Source: Muribaculaceae bacterium (GTDB lineage: Bacteria > Bacteroidota > Bacteroidia > Bacteroidales > Muribaculaceae). Taken from it: DNA of 64,000 nucleotides. Shown here in pieces: positions 39,201 through 46,958 of the stretch. Position numbers and translations under genes: made by a program. How positions within the stretch are numbered: position 1 is the first letter of the stretch; each line of letters starts with the position of its first letter. The notes under the pieces were generated by a model that saw nothing but the letters and a program-made list of their open reading frames with translations, was not told the DNA's origin and ran no database searches. The stretch spans positions 1 through 64,000 of the forward strand of contig JAFSCJ010000015.1 in the NCBI GenBank assembly GCA_017436845.1. The letters are read 5' to 3'.

Positions 39201-39982
39201 CACTGCGTCGCGATGGCAAGAGTGGTGTGAAAGCTGCAATCATTCGCGAAAAAGGTGTAAATGGCGACCGCGAAATGGCTTATTCGTTGTACCTTGCCGG
39301 CTTTGATGTGAAAGACGTTCATATGACCGACTTGATGTCAGGGCGAGAAACCCTTGAAGATGTAAATATGATTGTATTCTGCGGTGGTTTCTCTAACTCT
39401 GATGTGCTTGGCTCTGCTAAAGGTTGGGCAGGAGGTTTCCTTTGGAATGAAACAGCTAAACGTGCATTGGATAATTTCTACAAACGTGAAGATACATTAA
39501 GTCTTGGTATTTGTAATGGATGTCAATTAATGATTGAACTTAACTTGATCAATCCTGAACATGAAAAGAAAACCAAGATGGAACACAATATTTCTCACAA
39601 GTTTGAATCTCAATTCTTGGGCGTAACAATTCCGGAAAACAACTCAGTAATGTTTGGCTCATTAGCTGGTTCAAAATTGGGTATTTGGGTTGCTCACGGT
39701 GAAGGTAAGTTTAATCTACCTGAGAAACTTGACAAATATAATATTGTAGCAAAATATAATTATGCCGCTTATCCTGCTAACCCTAACGGATCTCGTGCTT
39801 CTGTTGCAGGTATTGCATCGGCAGATGGTCGTCACTTGGCAATGATGCCTCACTTGGAGCGTGCCATATTCCCATGGCAATGTGGATATTATCCATATTC
39901 ACATCGCAATGATGATGTAACACCATGGATTGATGCGTTTGTAAATGCACGCAAGTGGGTGGAAAGTAAAACTAAAAAATAA
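36278..39982 (+). CDS. purL: Phosphoribosylformylglycinamidine synthase, single-chain form
   Basis: Converts FGAR and glutamine to FGAM in purine synthesis. The 1234 residues hold, in order, the N-terminal PurS-like domain, two ATP-binding synthase halves (QVNSEHCRHKIFGG; KAETHNFPTTVEPFNGASTG; later AAHDVSAGGL), and a C-terminal glutaminase domain. Its nucleophile Cys is in LGICNGCQLM, with HGEGKF and the closing PHLERAIFPWQ block supplying the rest of the site. This large form is usual in Bacteroidota and Proteobacteria. A terminator follows, then a PurF-like gene. Confidence 0.98.
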   Translation: MVVFFKKGSNHIIAVETNHKFSDAEKEKLTWLFDGAKPLASTSLKGKYVGPRREMITPWSTNAVEITQNMGIEGITRIEEFFLSRDEAPRFDKMLQRVYDGLNSKIFTVNKTPDPIVYIDDISEYNKQEGLALSADEEEYLRQLSEKLGRPLTDSEVFGFSQVNSEHCRHKIFGGTFVIDGEEKPMSLFSLIKKTSKENPNRLVSAYKDNVAFVKGPKVDQFYPTNPDRPDYFEVKDIDTVISLKAETHNFPTTVEPFNGASTGTGGEIRDRLGGGKASLPIAGTAVYMTSYPRMSEEHRWEKLMDPRAWLYQTPCDILIKASNGASDFGNKFGQPLICGSLLTFEHEENNKQYAFDKVIMLAGGVGFAAKKDAIKGEPKPGEKVVVMGGDNYRIGMGGGAVSSVETGQYDNSIELNAVQRANPEMQKRVSNVIRALAESDNNPIVSIHDHGAGGHLNALSELVEATGGKINIDALPIGDKTLSSKEIVGNESQERMGMVIEEKDIEYVKRIADRERAPLYVVGETTGDDRFVFEQKDGVKPIDLGMADMFGNSPKTIMTDSTVNVTYSDVQYDEANIDEYIKDVLSLEAVACKDWLTNKVDRSVTGKIARQQCQGEIQLPLSDCGVVSLDYKGKAGIATSIGHAPQVALVDSAKGSVMAIAEALTNISMTPIINGIKGLSLSANWMWPCKNTGEDAALYRAVEACSDFACALGINIPTGKDSLSMTQKYGEDKVYSPGTVIISAAGEVKDVRKTVSPVLQPKKSTLYYIDFSSDALKLGGSAFAQSLNKLGADAPTVTDAAQFVKTFNAVQKMVNNKMLLAAHDVSAGGLITALLEMTFGNVNGGIEFSTDGFIANGENDLIKILFAENPALVIQVADAKTERVEAILAEAGAKFCAIGTPQDERTIMLSHNGTEHMFGIDYLRDVWFRSSYLMDAVQSGEKCAAMRYENYKKQPIRYRFPKGFNGKLAAKGLSLRRDGKSGVKAAIIREKGVNGDREMAYSLYLAGFDVKDVHMTDLMSGRETLEDVNMIVFCGGFSNSDVLGSAKGWAGGFLWNETAKRALDNFYKREDTLSLGICNGCQLMIELNLINPEHEKKTKMEHNISHKFESQFLGVTIPENNSVMFGSLAGSKLGIWVAHGEGKFNLPEKLDKYNIVAKYNYAAYPANPNGSRASVAGIASADGRHLAMMPHLERAIFPWQCGYYPYSHRNDDVTPWIDAFVNARKWVESKTKK

Positions 39983-39993
39983 AATAGTATAGG

Positions 39994-40023
39994 AGTAAAG
40001 TGGAATTTTAATTCCACTTTACT
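39994..40023 (+). terminator. Terminator after purL
   Basis: A perfect 13-bp stem, AGTAAAGTGGAAT (39994-40006) and ATTCCACTTTACT (40011-40023), with a 4-nt loop, followed by a modest T-rich tail (ATTTATT). Confidence 0.75.
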
Positions 40024-40053
40024 ATTTATTAAACATTTGAAACAGAATAATCT

Positions 40054-41457
40054 ATGGGAGGTTTTTTTGGAGTAGCAAAAAAGGATAAATGTGTGAACGA
40101 GTTGTTCTACGGTGTGGATTATAATTCACACATGGGAACAAAACGTGCCGGAATTGCGACATGCTATAATGGGGTGTTCACACGCTCAATTCATAATATT
40201 GAGAATGCTTATTTTCGCTCTAAATTTGAAAAAGATTTAGATGAGTTTCATGGTAATGTGGGGATTGGCGTAATTAGTGATACTGATGCTCAGCCCATCA
40301 TTGTGAATTGTCATCTTGGTAAATTTGCGATTGTAACTGTTGGTCGCATAAATAATATAAAAGAGTTAGAAAAGGAATTGCTTGCAAAGGGGCATCATTT
40401 TTGCGAGCATAGCTATGATATAATTAATCCTACTGAAATGATTGCAGCCCTTATTAGTGAGGGAAAAGATTTTGTAAGTGGAATTGAAAATGTCTATAAT
40501 AGCATAAAAGGCTCATGCTCAATGTTGCTGTTGACAGAATCAACAATCATTGCGGCACGTGACAAGTATGGTCGTACCCCCATTATTATTGGCAAGAAAG
40601 ATGGTGCGCGTGCCGTGACTTCTGAGACATGTTCGTTTTCTAATTTAGGGTATGACATTGATTATACGATAGGCCCTGGTGAAATTATTGAAATCACGGC
40701 TGATGATATAATACAATTGCGTAAACCAAATGACAAGATGCAGATATGTGCATTTTTATGGACATATTATGGATATCCATCTTGTGAATATGAAGGTCGT
40801 AATGTAGAAGAAATGCGTTATCAGTCGGGGCTTGAAATGGGTAAAAACGATAATGAAGATGTCGATTTCGTTAGTGCAATCCCAGATTCCGGAATTGGTA
40901 TGGCTCTTGGATACGCTCAAGGCAAAAAAGTCCCTTATCAACGAAGCATTGTAAAATATACTCCAACATGGCCTCGCAGTTTTACTCCAAGCACACAAGA
41001 ACGTCGTGAACTTGTTGCAAAAATGAAATTGATTACAAACAAATCTTTGCTAAGAGATCGCAAGATAATATTCTGTGATGACTCGATAGTGCGTGGTACT
41101 CAGTTGCGCGATAATGTAAAGGATATGTTTGCTGATGGAGCAAAAGAAATACACATTCGTATTAGTTGTCCCCCGTTGGTTTACCCATGTAAGTTCCTTA
41201 ATTTTACAGCATCAAAGAGTCCTATGGAATTGATTACTCGTAGGGTAATTGCTGAATTAGAGGGCGATCATGAAAAAAATCTGGATGCTTATACTAAGAC
41301 AGGCTCGCCTGAGTATGAAAGGATGGTCGAGGAAATACGCAAGAAATTATGCTTGACATCGTTGAAGTTTAATTCAATAGAAACAATTGTAAAATCAATT
41401 GGATTGCCAAAATGCAAGATTTGCACGCATTGTTTTGACGGGTCAAGCTATGAGTAA
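40054..41457 (+). CDS. PurF-like phosphoribosyltransferase lacking the catalytic N-terminal Cys
   Basis: Resembles glutamine PRPP amidotransferase, the first enzyme of purine synthesis, over all 467 residues. The mature N-terminus, which must be Cys in active enzymes (MCGIxG), is MGGFFG, and the glutamine-site motif HRGQ is changed to GTKRAGIAT, so the glutaminase should be dead. The PRPP-binding motif is intact (IIFCDDSIVRGTQL). Cysteines in MQICAFLW, ISCPPLVYPC and CKICTHC occupy positions like the Fe-S ligands of Bacillus PurF. I recall close relatives with the same MGGFFG start in Bacteroides, so this is a conserved paralogue and not a mutation; a canonical purF is expected elsewhere. Its activity is unknown. 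Confidence 0.88.
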   Translation: MGGFFGVAKKDKCVNELFYGVDYNSHMGTKRAGIATCYNGVFTRSIHNIENAYFRSKFEKDLDEFHGNVGIGVISDTDAQPIIVNCHLGKFAIVTVGRINNIKELEKELLAKGHHFCEHSYDIINPTEMIAALISEGKDFVSGIENVYNSIKGSCSMLLLTESTIIAARDKYGRTPIIIGKKDGARAVTSETCSFSNLGYDIDYTIGPGEIIEITADDIIQLRKPNDKMQICAFLWTYYGYPSCEYEGRNVEEMRYQSGLEMGKNDNEDVDFVSAIPDSGIGMALGYAQGKKVPYQRSIVKYTPTWPRSFTPSTQERRELVAKMKLITNKSLLRDRKIIFCDDSIVRGTQLRDNVKDMFADGAKEIHIRISCPPLVYPCKFLNFTASKSPMELITRRVIAELEGDHEKNLDAYTKTGSPEYERMVEEIRKKLCLTSLKFNSIETIVKSIGLPKCKICTHCFDGSSYE

Positions 41458-41468
41458 CAAAGATTTAA

Positions 41469-41500
41469 TTTGCTGAAATACTATTTATTGACTACCTTTG
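41469..41500 (+). promoter_or_regulatory. Consensus promoter for etfB-etfA-acd (TTTG-N20-TACCTTTG)
   Basis: TTTG (41469-41472) and TACCTTTG (41493-41500) are 20 nt apart, one of the best matches to the Bacteroidota promoter in the window. The etfB ATG is 50 nt downstream. Confidence 0.75.
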
Positions 41501-41549
41501 TAGTTCGCAAAATTAAGAATTTATAATAATTTTCTAATATCTATTTAAT

Positions 41550-42422
41550 ATGAGTTTAAACATCATTGTACTCGCAAAGCAAGTTCCTGATACTCGCAAT
41601 GTGGGTAAAGATGCAATGAAAGAAGATGGCACAATCAATCGTGCTGTTCTTCCTGCAATCTTCAATCCTGAAGACTTAAATGCGTTGGAGCAAGCTCTTC
41701 GCATTAAAGATGCAAATCCAGGCTCTACAATTACTGTATTGACAATGGGATTGCCTCGTGCAGCTGAAGTAATTCGTGAAGCAATGTATCGTGGTGCTGA
41801 TACTGGTGTAGTTTTGACTGACCGCGTGTTGGGTGGTGCTGATACATTGGCAACATCTTATTCACTTGCTCAAGCTGTAAAGAAATTTGGTAATTATGAC
41901 ATTATTCTTGGCGGACGTCAAGCTATTGATGGTGATACAGCTCAAGTAGGACCTCAAATTGCAGAAAAACTTGGTTTGCCACAAGTAACTTATGCTGAAG
42001 AAATTCTTGAACTTAAGGATGGATTTGTTATTGTTAAGCGTCGTCTTGAATCAGGAGTTGAAACAGTAAAAGCCCCCCTACCTTGCGTTGTAACAGTTAA
42101 TGGATCGGCTGCTGAATGTCGTCCTCGCAACGCAAAACTTATCCAAAAATATAAATATGCTGTATCTCCAAGCGAAAAGGATAAACTCAGCGACGAGATT
42201 AAAGCTGTTGTAGAAGCTCGTCCTTATCTCAACTTGCAAGAATGGAGCGCTGCTTATGTTGATGCTGATTTGACACAAGTTGGGCTTGCCGGTTCTCCAA
42301 CAAAGGTTAAAGCTATTGAAAACGTTGTTTTCACTGCAAAAGAAAACCTTACATTGGAAAACAACGATGAACAAATCGAGGGCTTGATTAAAGAATTAAT
42401 TGCAAATCACACTATTGGCTAA
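41550..42422 (+). CDS. etfB: Electron transfer flavoprotein, beta subunit
   Basis: The small subunit of the ETF heterodimer that accepts electrons from acyl-CoA dehydrogenases. The 290 residues have the family core: IIVLAKQVPDT at the N-terminus, TVLTMGLPRAAEVIREAMYRGAD, the nucleotide-binding segment GGRQAIDGDTAQVGPQIAEKL, and the conserved VKRRLESGVETVKAPLPCVVTV. It is followed by etfA (24 nt) and an acyl-CoA dehydrogenase, so the three probably form one electron-transfer unit. Confidence 0.95.
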   Translation: MSLNIIVLAKQVPDTRNVGKDAMKEDGTINRAVLPAIFNPEDLNALEQALRIKDANPGSTITVLTMGLPRAAEVIREAMYRGADTGVVLTDRVLGGADTLATSYSLAQAVKKFGNYDIILGGRQAIDGDTAQVGPQIAEKLGLPQVTYAEEILELKDGFVIVKRRLESGVETVKAPLPCVVTVNGSAAECRPRNAKLIQKYKYAVSPSEKDKLSDEIKAVVEARPYLNLQEWSAAYVDADLTQVGLAGSPTKVKAIENVVFTAKENLTLENNDEQIEGLIKELIANHTIG

Positions 42423-42446
42423 CTCTAAGTCTAAAACATCATTATT

Positions 42447-43475
42447 ATGTCAGATAAAAACAATTTAATAGTATATTGTGAGTTTGAAGACGGCAAAGTT
42501 GCCGATGTAAGCCTTGAGCTATTGACAAAAGGTCGTGTGCTTGCTACAAAACTCGGTGTTAAACTTGAAGCATTGATCGTTGGTGATAATCTTGACGGCG
42601 TAGAAAGTCAAGTGTTCCCATTTGGCGTTGATGTAGTATATAAAGTCGCTGACAAGCGCTTATATCCTTATACATCAAATCCTCATGCAGCAGTATTGAT
42701 TAACCTATTTAAAGAAATCGAACCACAAATCTGTTTGATGGGTGCTACATGCATCGGTCGTGACCTAGGTCCTCGCGTTTCATCATGTTTGCATAGTGGA
42801 TTGACTGCCGACTGTACATCTCTTGAAATAGGTCCACACAAAGATCCTAAAACAGGTAAAGAATACGAAAATCTTCTATATCAAATTCGCCCTGCATTTG
42901 GTGGTAACATTGTTGCTACAATCGTTAATCCTGATTGTCGTCCACAAATGGCTACAGTGCGTGAAGGTGTTATGAAGAAAGAGGTATTCGATGAAAACTA
43001 CAAAGGCGAAGTTGTAAATCTTGAAGCATCTAAATATGTTTCTGATGCCGATTTCGTTGTGGAAATCATTGACCGTCACATTGAAAAATCAAAAGTAAAC
43101 ATTAAGAACTCTCCTATCATCGTTGCCGGTGGTTATGGTGTAGGAAGCAAAGAAAACTTTGATTTATTGTTTGACTTGGCAAACACTCTTGGCGGTGAAG
43201 TTGGCGCTTCTCGTGCTGCTGTTGATGCCGGTTTCGTAGAACATGAACGTCAAATCGGTCAAACAGGTGTTACTGTTCGTCCAAAACTATATATCGCTTG
43301 CGGTATCTCAGGACAAATCCAACACATTGCCGGTATGCAAGAAAGTTCAATCATTATTTCTATCAATAATGATCCCAATGCTCCTATCAATACAATCGCT
43401 GACTATGTGATTACTGGTGACATGGAGGATATCGTGCCAAAACTAATTAAGTATTACAAGAAAAACTCTAAGTAA
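42447..43475 (+). CDS. etfA: Electron transfer flavoprotein, alpha subunit
   Basis: The large ETF subunit, which binds FAD. The C-terminal FAD domain shows VAGGYGVGSKENFDLLFDLA, GASRAAVDAGF, RQIGQTGVTVRPKLYIACGI and SIIISINNDPNAPIN. The 342 residues are a normal length. It is 3 nt upstream of the dehydrogenase. Whether the pair also bifurcates electrons cannot be decided from what I can see. Confidence 0.96.
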   Translation: MSDKNNLIVYCEFEDGKVADVSLELLTKGRVLATKLGVKLEALIVGDNLDGVESQVFPFGVDVVYKVADKRLYPYTSNPHAAVLINLFKEIEPQICLMGATCIGRDLGPRVSSCLHSGLTADCTSLEIGPHKDPKTGKEYENLLYQIRPAFGGNIVATIVNPDCRPQMATVREGVMKKEVFDENYKGEVVNLEASKYVSDADFVVEIIDRHIEKSKVNIKNSPIIVAGGYGVGSKENFDLLFDLANTLGGEVGASRAAVDAGFVEHERQIGQTGVTVRPKLYIACGISGQIQHIAGMQESSIIISINNDPNAPINTIADYVITGDMEDIVPKLIKYYKKNSK

Positions 43476-43478
43476 ATC

Positions 43479-45179
43479 ATGGCTAATTTTTATACAGATA
43501 ATCCCGATTTGAAGCATCACCTTAATCATCCGTTGATGCGTAAAATCGTTGAACTCAAAGAACGTAATTATACTGATGCAGAAAAGTTTGACTATGCTCC
43601 GTTGAACTTTGAAGATGCAATGGATTCTTACGACAAAGTTCTTGAAATCGTAGGTGAACTTTGTGGTGGAATGATTGCTGAAAATGCTGAAAGCGTTGAC
43701 CATCAAGGCCCACGCGTTGAAAACGGACGCGTAATCTATGCCGATGGCACACAAGAAAATCTTGATGCTTGTCGCAAAGCCGGTTTGATGGGTATGGCAA
43801 TGCCCCGTCGATTTGGTGGTTTGAATTTCCCTATCACTCCATATATCATGGCTGCTGATATCGTGAGCCGTGCCGATACAGGTTTTGAAAATCTTTGGGG
43901 ACTTCAAGATTGTGCTGAAACAATCTATGAATTTGCCGATGAAGATCAAAAACAACGCTACATCACTCGCGTGTGTGCAGGTGAAACAATGTCAATGGAC
44001 TTGACTGAGCCTGATGCAGGGTCTGACCTACAATCAGTAATGCTTAAAGCTACTCCACAAGAAGATGGTACATGGCTGTTGAATGGTGTAAAACGTTTCA
44101 TCACTAATGGTGATAGCGATATTCACTTGGTGCTTGCTCGTTCAGAAGAAGGAACAAAAGATGGTCGCGGTCTTTCAATGTTCATCTATGACAAACGCAA
44201 TGGTGGTGTAACTGTGCGTCGTATTGAAAACAAGATGGGTATTAAAGGCTCTCCTACCTGCGAACTTGTTTACAAAAACGCTAAAGCTGAGCTTTGTGGT
44301 TCTCGTCGTCTTGGACTTATCAAATATGTGATGGCGTTGATGAATGGTGCTCGCCTTGGTATCGCTGCACAATCAGTAGGTGTTAGTGAAATCGCTTATC
44401 GTGAAGCTCTTGCTTATGCTAAAGATCGTCGCCAATTTGGTAAAGCTATTATCGAATTCCCTGCTGTATCAGAAATCCTTTCAGTAATGAAAGCTAAACT
44501 TGATGCTTCTCGCACATTGCTTTATGAATGTTCTCGCTTTGTCGATATGTACAAAGTATATGAAGATATCGCAAAAGAACGCTCATTGACTGCTGAAGAA
44601 CGCCAAGAGATGAAATACTACAGCCGTTTTGCTGATGCTTGTACTCCATTGATTAAAGGAATGGGTAGCGAGTATTGTAACCAAAACGCATATGACTGTA
44701 TTCAAATCCATGGTGGCTCAGGCTTCATGAAAGACTATGCTTGTGAACGTGTTTATCGTGATGCTCGCATCACTTCAATCTATGAAGGAACAACACAACT
44801 TCAAGTTGTTGCTGCAATTCGCCACGTCACCACAGGTACATATCTAAACTTGATTAAGACTTATGAAGCTGAAGAAGTTTCAGCTGCATTGCAACCATTG
44901 AAAGATAACCTTGCTACGATGACAGCTAAATATGAAGCTGCGGTTGCTAAGGTTACAGAGGTTAAAGATAGCGCATACAACGACCTAATGGCTCGTCGTC
45001 TTGTGGAAATGGCAGGAAACATCATCATGGGACACTTGTTGTTGCTTGATGCTACTCGCAACGAAGCATTTGTTAAGTCAGCTACAGTTTACAACAAAAT
45101 GGCACAAGCCGAAGTTGCTAAACACGCTGATTTCATCAACAGCTTCGACCCCGCTCAAACAGCTCTCTATCAAGCTTAA
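43479..45179 (+). CDS. Acyl-CoA dehydrogenase
   Basis: Oxidises an acyl-CoA with FAD and passes electrons to the ETF encoded just upstream. Conserved features: the FAD/substrate block MSMDLTEPDAGSDLQSV, NGVKRFITNGDSD, and the C-terminal active-site region QIHGGSGFMKDYACERVYRD and SIYEGTTQLQ. The 566 residues exceed the ~380 of short-chain enzymes because of a C-terminal extension (after about 440) and an N-terminal helical part. Chain-length preference cannot be told. The 3-nt gap from etfA and the strong terminator after it define a three-gene operon. Confidence 0.93.
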   Translation: MANFYTDNPDLKHHLNHPLMRKIVELKERNYTDAEKFDYAPLNFEDAMDSYDKVLEIVGELCGGMIAENAESVDHQGPRVENGRVIYADGTQENLDACRKAGLMGMAMPRRFGGLNFPITPYIMAADIVSRADTGFENLWGLQDCAETIYEFADEDQKQRYITRVCAGETMSMDLTEPDAGSDLQSVMLKATPQEDGTWLLNGVKRFITNGDSDIHLVLARSEEGTKDGRGLSMFIYDKRNGGVTVRRIENKMGIKGSPTCELVYKNAKAELCGSRRLGLIKYVMALMNGARLGIAAQSVGVSEIAYREALAYAKDRRQFGKAIIEFPAVSEILSVMKAKLDASRTLLYECSRFVDMYKVYEDIAKERSLTAEERQEMKYYSRFADACTPLIKGMGSEYCNQNAYDCIQIHGGSGFMKDYACERVYRDARITSIYEGTTQLQVVAAIRHVTTGTYLNLIKTYEAEEVSAALQPLKDNLATMTAKYEAAVAKVTEVKDSAYNDLMARRLVEMAGNIIMGHLLLLDATRNEAFVKSATVYNKMAQAEVAKHADFINSFDPAQTALYQA

Positions 45180-45200
45180 TAAAACGCTATTAAATATCAC

Positions 45201-45235
45201 CGCCACCGATGCTAAATGTATCGGTGGCGTTTTTT
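45201..45235 (+). terminator. Strong terminator after the etf-acd operon
   Basis: A perfect 10-bp GC-rich stem, CGCCACCGAT (45201-45210) and ATCGGTGGCG (45220-45229), with a 9-nt loop and a run of six T. Confidence 0.92.
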
Positions 45236-45246
45236 ATCTGCAGAGA

Positions 45247-46389
45247 TTATTTGACAAACTTTTGAGAGAATTGCAACATGATTTCTATGAAGTCATTGGG
45301 GAGTCGCGTCAATACCTCTTCTGCAATAGCTTCAGGAACTTCTCCATAGTATGCTTCGGCAATTGCACCAGTCATTGCTCCAATCGTATCGGAATCTCCA
45401 CCTAATGATATTGCTAACCTGATTGCGTCTTCGAAGTCATGGCTATCCAAGAATGCGACAATAGCCTCCGGCACAGAACCCTGACAAGTTTCATTAAATT
45501 TGTAACCAGGTCTTATTTCGTCACATGTGCGACTTAAATCGTAGCCAAATGTTGTCTCAATATACTCTTTGATTTCTTGTTTGGACTTTCCCGTGCGAGC
45601 TAAAAAAACGCAAGCAGCAATTGCTTGAGCACCCTTAATACCCTCGGGGTGATTATGTGACACCTCGGCACTATGTTTTGCCATATCGAGAGTTTTTTCA
45701 AGCGTATCAAATGCCCAACCCACATAACTTACACGCATAGCAGAACCATTCCCGAAGCTATTGTAAGGTTGCGGATTTTCTGATTGCAACCAATTATAGA
45801 ACATTTCGCCATAACCTGCTGCAATATATCTGTTTCCCCATTTTCTCAAAGTAAGTGCTACCCTATTGCACGACAAGAGCCAATCGGCCACTGCTATAGT
45901 CATAACAGTGTCATCGGTATAATTTGAGCCCTCTCTAAACAATGGAAATTCAGTTGTTTTAACATTACAAAACTCATAAAACGAGCCTATTACATCACCT
46001 GTAATAGCTCCCAAAATCATTTTTCGTTGCAAAAGTCGCTGAGGAACATTTTTATCCTCTGTGTTTCCATACATTACTTGTGATAATAAATCTTTGATGT
46101 GATTAATATCTCCCATAGAATTTTTATTTTTTGTTTCATTATTTATTGGATGGTTTAATATCGCAATGGCCTTGTCGGCAACATCCTCGTCCAATCCGGT
46201 AAAAGGATTAACAACAATGAGGCGTTCCAATTGATGGTGATTAAAATTTTCAGTATCCAAATCGTCAATTATAATATAATTGCACTCTGCTTTGCACTCT
46301 TTCAACCAACTATCTATTTCGTATCCACGGTGACTGCTCATGTTTGGCGTCGTATCGGTAAGAAAGCCCGGCATGTTTCTTTCTCCCAC
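45247..46389 (-). CDS. ADP-ribosylglycohydrolase with an N-terminal partial HAD (RNA-repair type) domain
   Basis: Residues ~124-380 are an ADP-ribosylglycohydrolase (DraG/ARH fold), expected to remove ADP-ribose from a protein or nucleic acid. It has metal-site motifs YTDDTVMTIAVADW and GGDSDTIGAMTG, plus SHNHPEGIKGAQA. Residues 1-80 (SSHRGYEIDSWLKE, NYIIIDDLDTENF, ERLIVVNPFTGLDEDVADKAI) match the second half of the HAD domain seen in Swiss Army Knife RNA repair proteins. The frame opens with a GTG at 46389; the rest of the HAD domain lies upstream in another frame. The hydrolase alone could start at the ATG at 46116. Whether the full ORF is translated is unclear. Confidence 0.75.
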   Translation of the reverse strand: MGERNMPGFLTDTTPNMSSHRGYEIDSWLKECKAECNYIIIDDLDTENFNHHQLERLIVVNPFTGLDEDVADKAIAILNHPINNETKNKNSMGDINHIKDLLSQVMYGNTEDKNVPQRLLQRKMILGAITGDVIGSFYEFCNVKTTEFPLFREGSNYTDDTVMTIAVADWLLSCNRVALTLRKWGNRYIAAGYGEMFYNWLQSENPQPYNSFGNGSAMRVSYVGWAFDTLEKTLDMAKHSAEVSHNHPEGIKGAQAIAACVFLARTGKSKQEIKEYIETTFGYDLSRTCDEIRPGYKFNETCQGSVPEAIVAFLDSHDFEDAIRLAISLGGDSDTIGAMTGAIAEAYYGEVPEAIAEEVLTRLPNDFIEIMLQFSQKFVK

Positions 46390-46484
46390 ATTTCAAGCAA
46401 ACTGCTGTAAGAATCTATATTTTTCCAGTCAGAAGTGGCAACTATGTCAGCCCCGGTTTGCTCTATGATTTTATTGATACTACC
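46390..46484 (-). pseudogene. Frameshifted middle part of the HAD domain
   Basis: Immediately upstream of the glycohydrolase ORF, in a different frame, the minus strand reads INKIIEQTGADIVATSDW and then SYSSLLEMWEK. This matches the block before MPGFLTDTTP in HAD (RNA-repair type) domains. Joining the two frames at about 46375-46385 restores one continuous domain, so a 1-nt indel is likely. A stop codon (46485-46487) lies just before, and the DxDG nucleophile segment expected further upstream is absent. Confidence 0.55.
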
Positions 46485-46511
46485 CTATTCCGGTACCCCT
46501 AACAGCCTCAT

Positions 46512-46573
46512 CATTTACCGCCATTTAACGGTTTCTTAAACACCCATTAAACACCATTCAAACGCCATTTCAG
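46512..46573. repeat. Degenerate short tandem repeat (about 10-11 bp, CATTnAAAC-like)
   Basis: Repeated CATT-starting units can be read: CATTTACCGC, CATTTAACGG, then after a 13-nt interruption CATTAAACAC, CATTCAAACGC and CATTTCAG. It sits exactly between the broken HAD domain and the end of the short lipoprotein ORF. Confidence 0.4.
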
Positions 46574-46742
46574 GGTACACCTCTACATAGGTATGCCTAC
46601 TTGAAATATAATCTTCGTTAGGTTTTAACTTTTCATGAATATTATAAAATTCAGGTAGAGCTGTTATCGATGTTTCATTACAACTGCTCGCCATTATAGA
46701 AAGCAAAATAAGAATGGTTACGAAATAAAAATTAAATTTCAT
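46536..46742 (-). CDS. Short lipoprotein, possibly truncated
   Basis: A 68-residue ORF with a clear lipoprotein signal: VTILILLSIMASSCNE (lipobox Cys about residue 21). The remainder has no recognised domain, and its last residues (AFEWCLMGV) are encoded inside the short tandem repeat. This suggests the original C-terminus was lost. A good -7 element lies upstream. Function unknown. Confidence 0.5.
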   Translation of the reverse strand: MKFNFYFVTILILLSIMASSCNETSITALPEFYNIHEKLKPNEDYISSRHTYVEVYPEMAFEWCLMGV

Positions 46743-46790
46743 AATGATTAATATAGTAAATTATTTTTACGAGTAATAAATTATTGAAAG

Positions 46791-46798
46791 CAAATATA
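46791..46798 (-). promoter_or_regulatory. Promoter -7 element (TATATTTG) for the short lipoprotein
   Basis: The minus strand reads TATATTTG, 48 nt before the ATG of the lipoprotein ORF. Confidence 0.5.
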
Positions 46799-46824
46799 TG
46801 ATTTTTTATATAAAGTTAAGTAAT

Positions 46825-46872
46825 AAAAAAAGATAGAGTTGATACATTCTGCAGAATGTATCAAACCCTATC
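46825..46872 (-). terminator. Long-palindrome terminator after the glycosyltransferase
   Basis: The core 46841-46862 is a perfect 22-bp palindrome (half-site GATACATTCTG, centre CTGCAG). It extends outwards to about 46832-46872 with GATAGAGTT/AACCCTATC (one mismatch, one bulge). On the minus strand a run of seven T follows (46825-46831), so it should stop transcription from the glycosyltransferase gene. The palindrome is longer than needed and could also bind protein. Confidence 0.75.
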
Positions 46873-46958
46873 CTCAATGTATGAAATGAAAATTTCCAAC
46901 TGCAAACATACTAAAAAAAATGAATAAGGATAAAGCAATGATGAAAAATAATTTTGTA

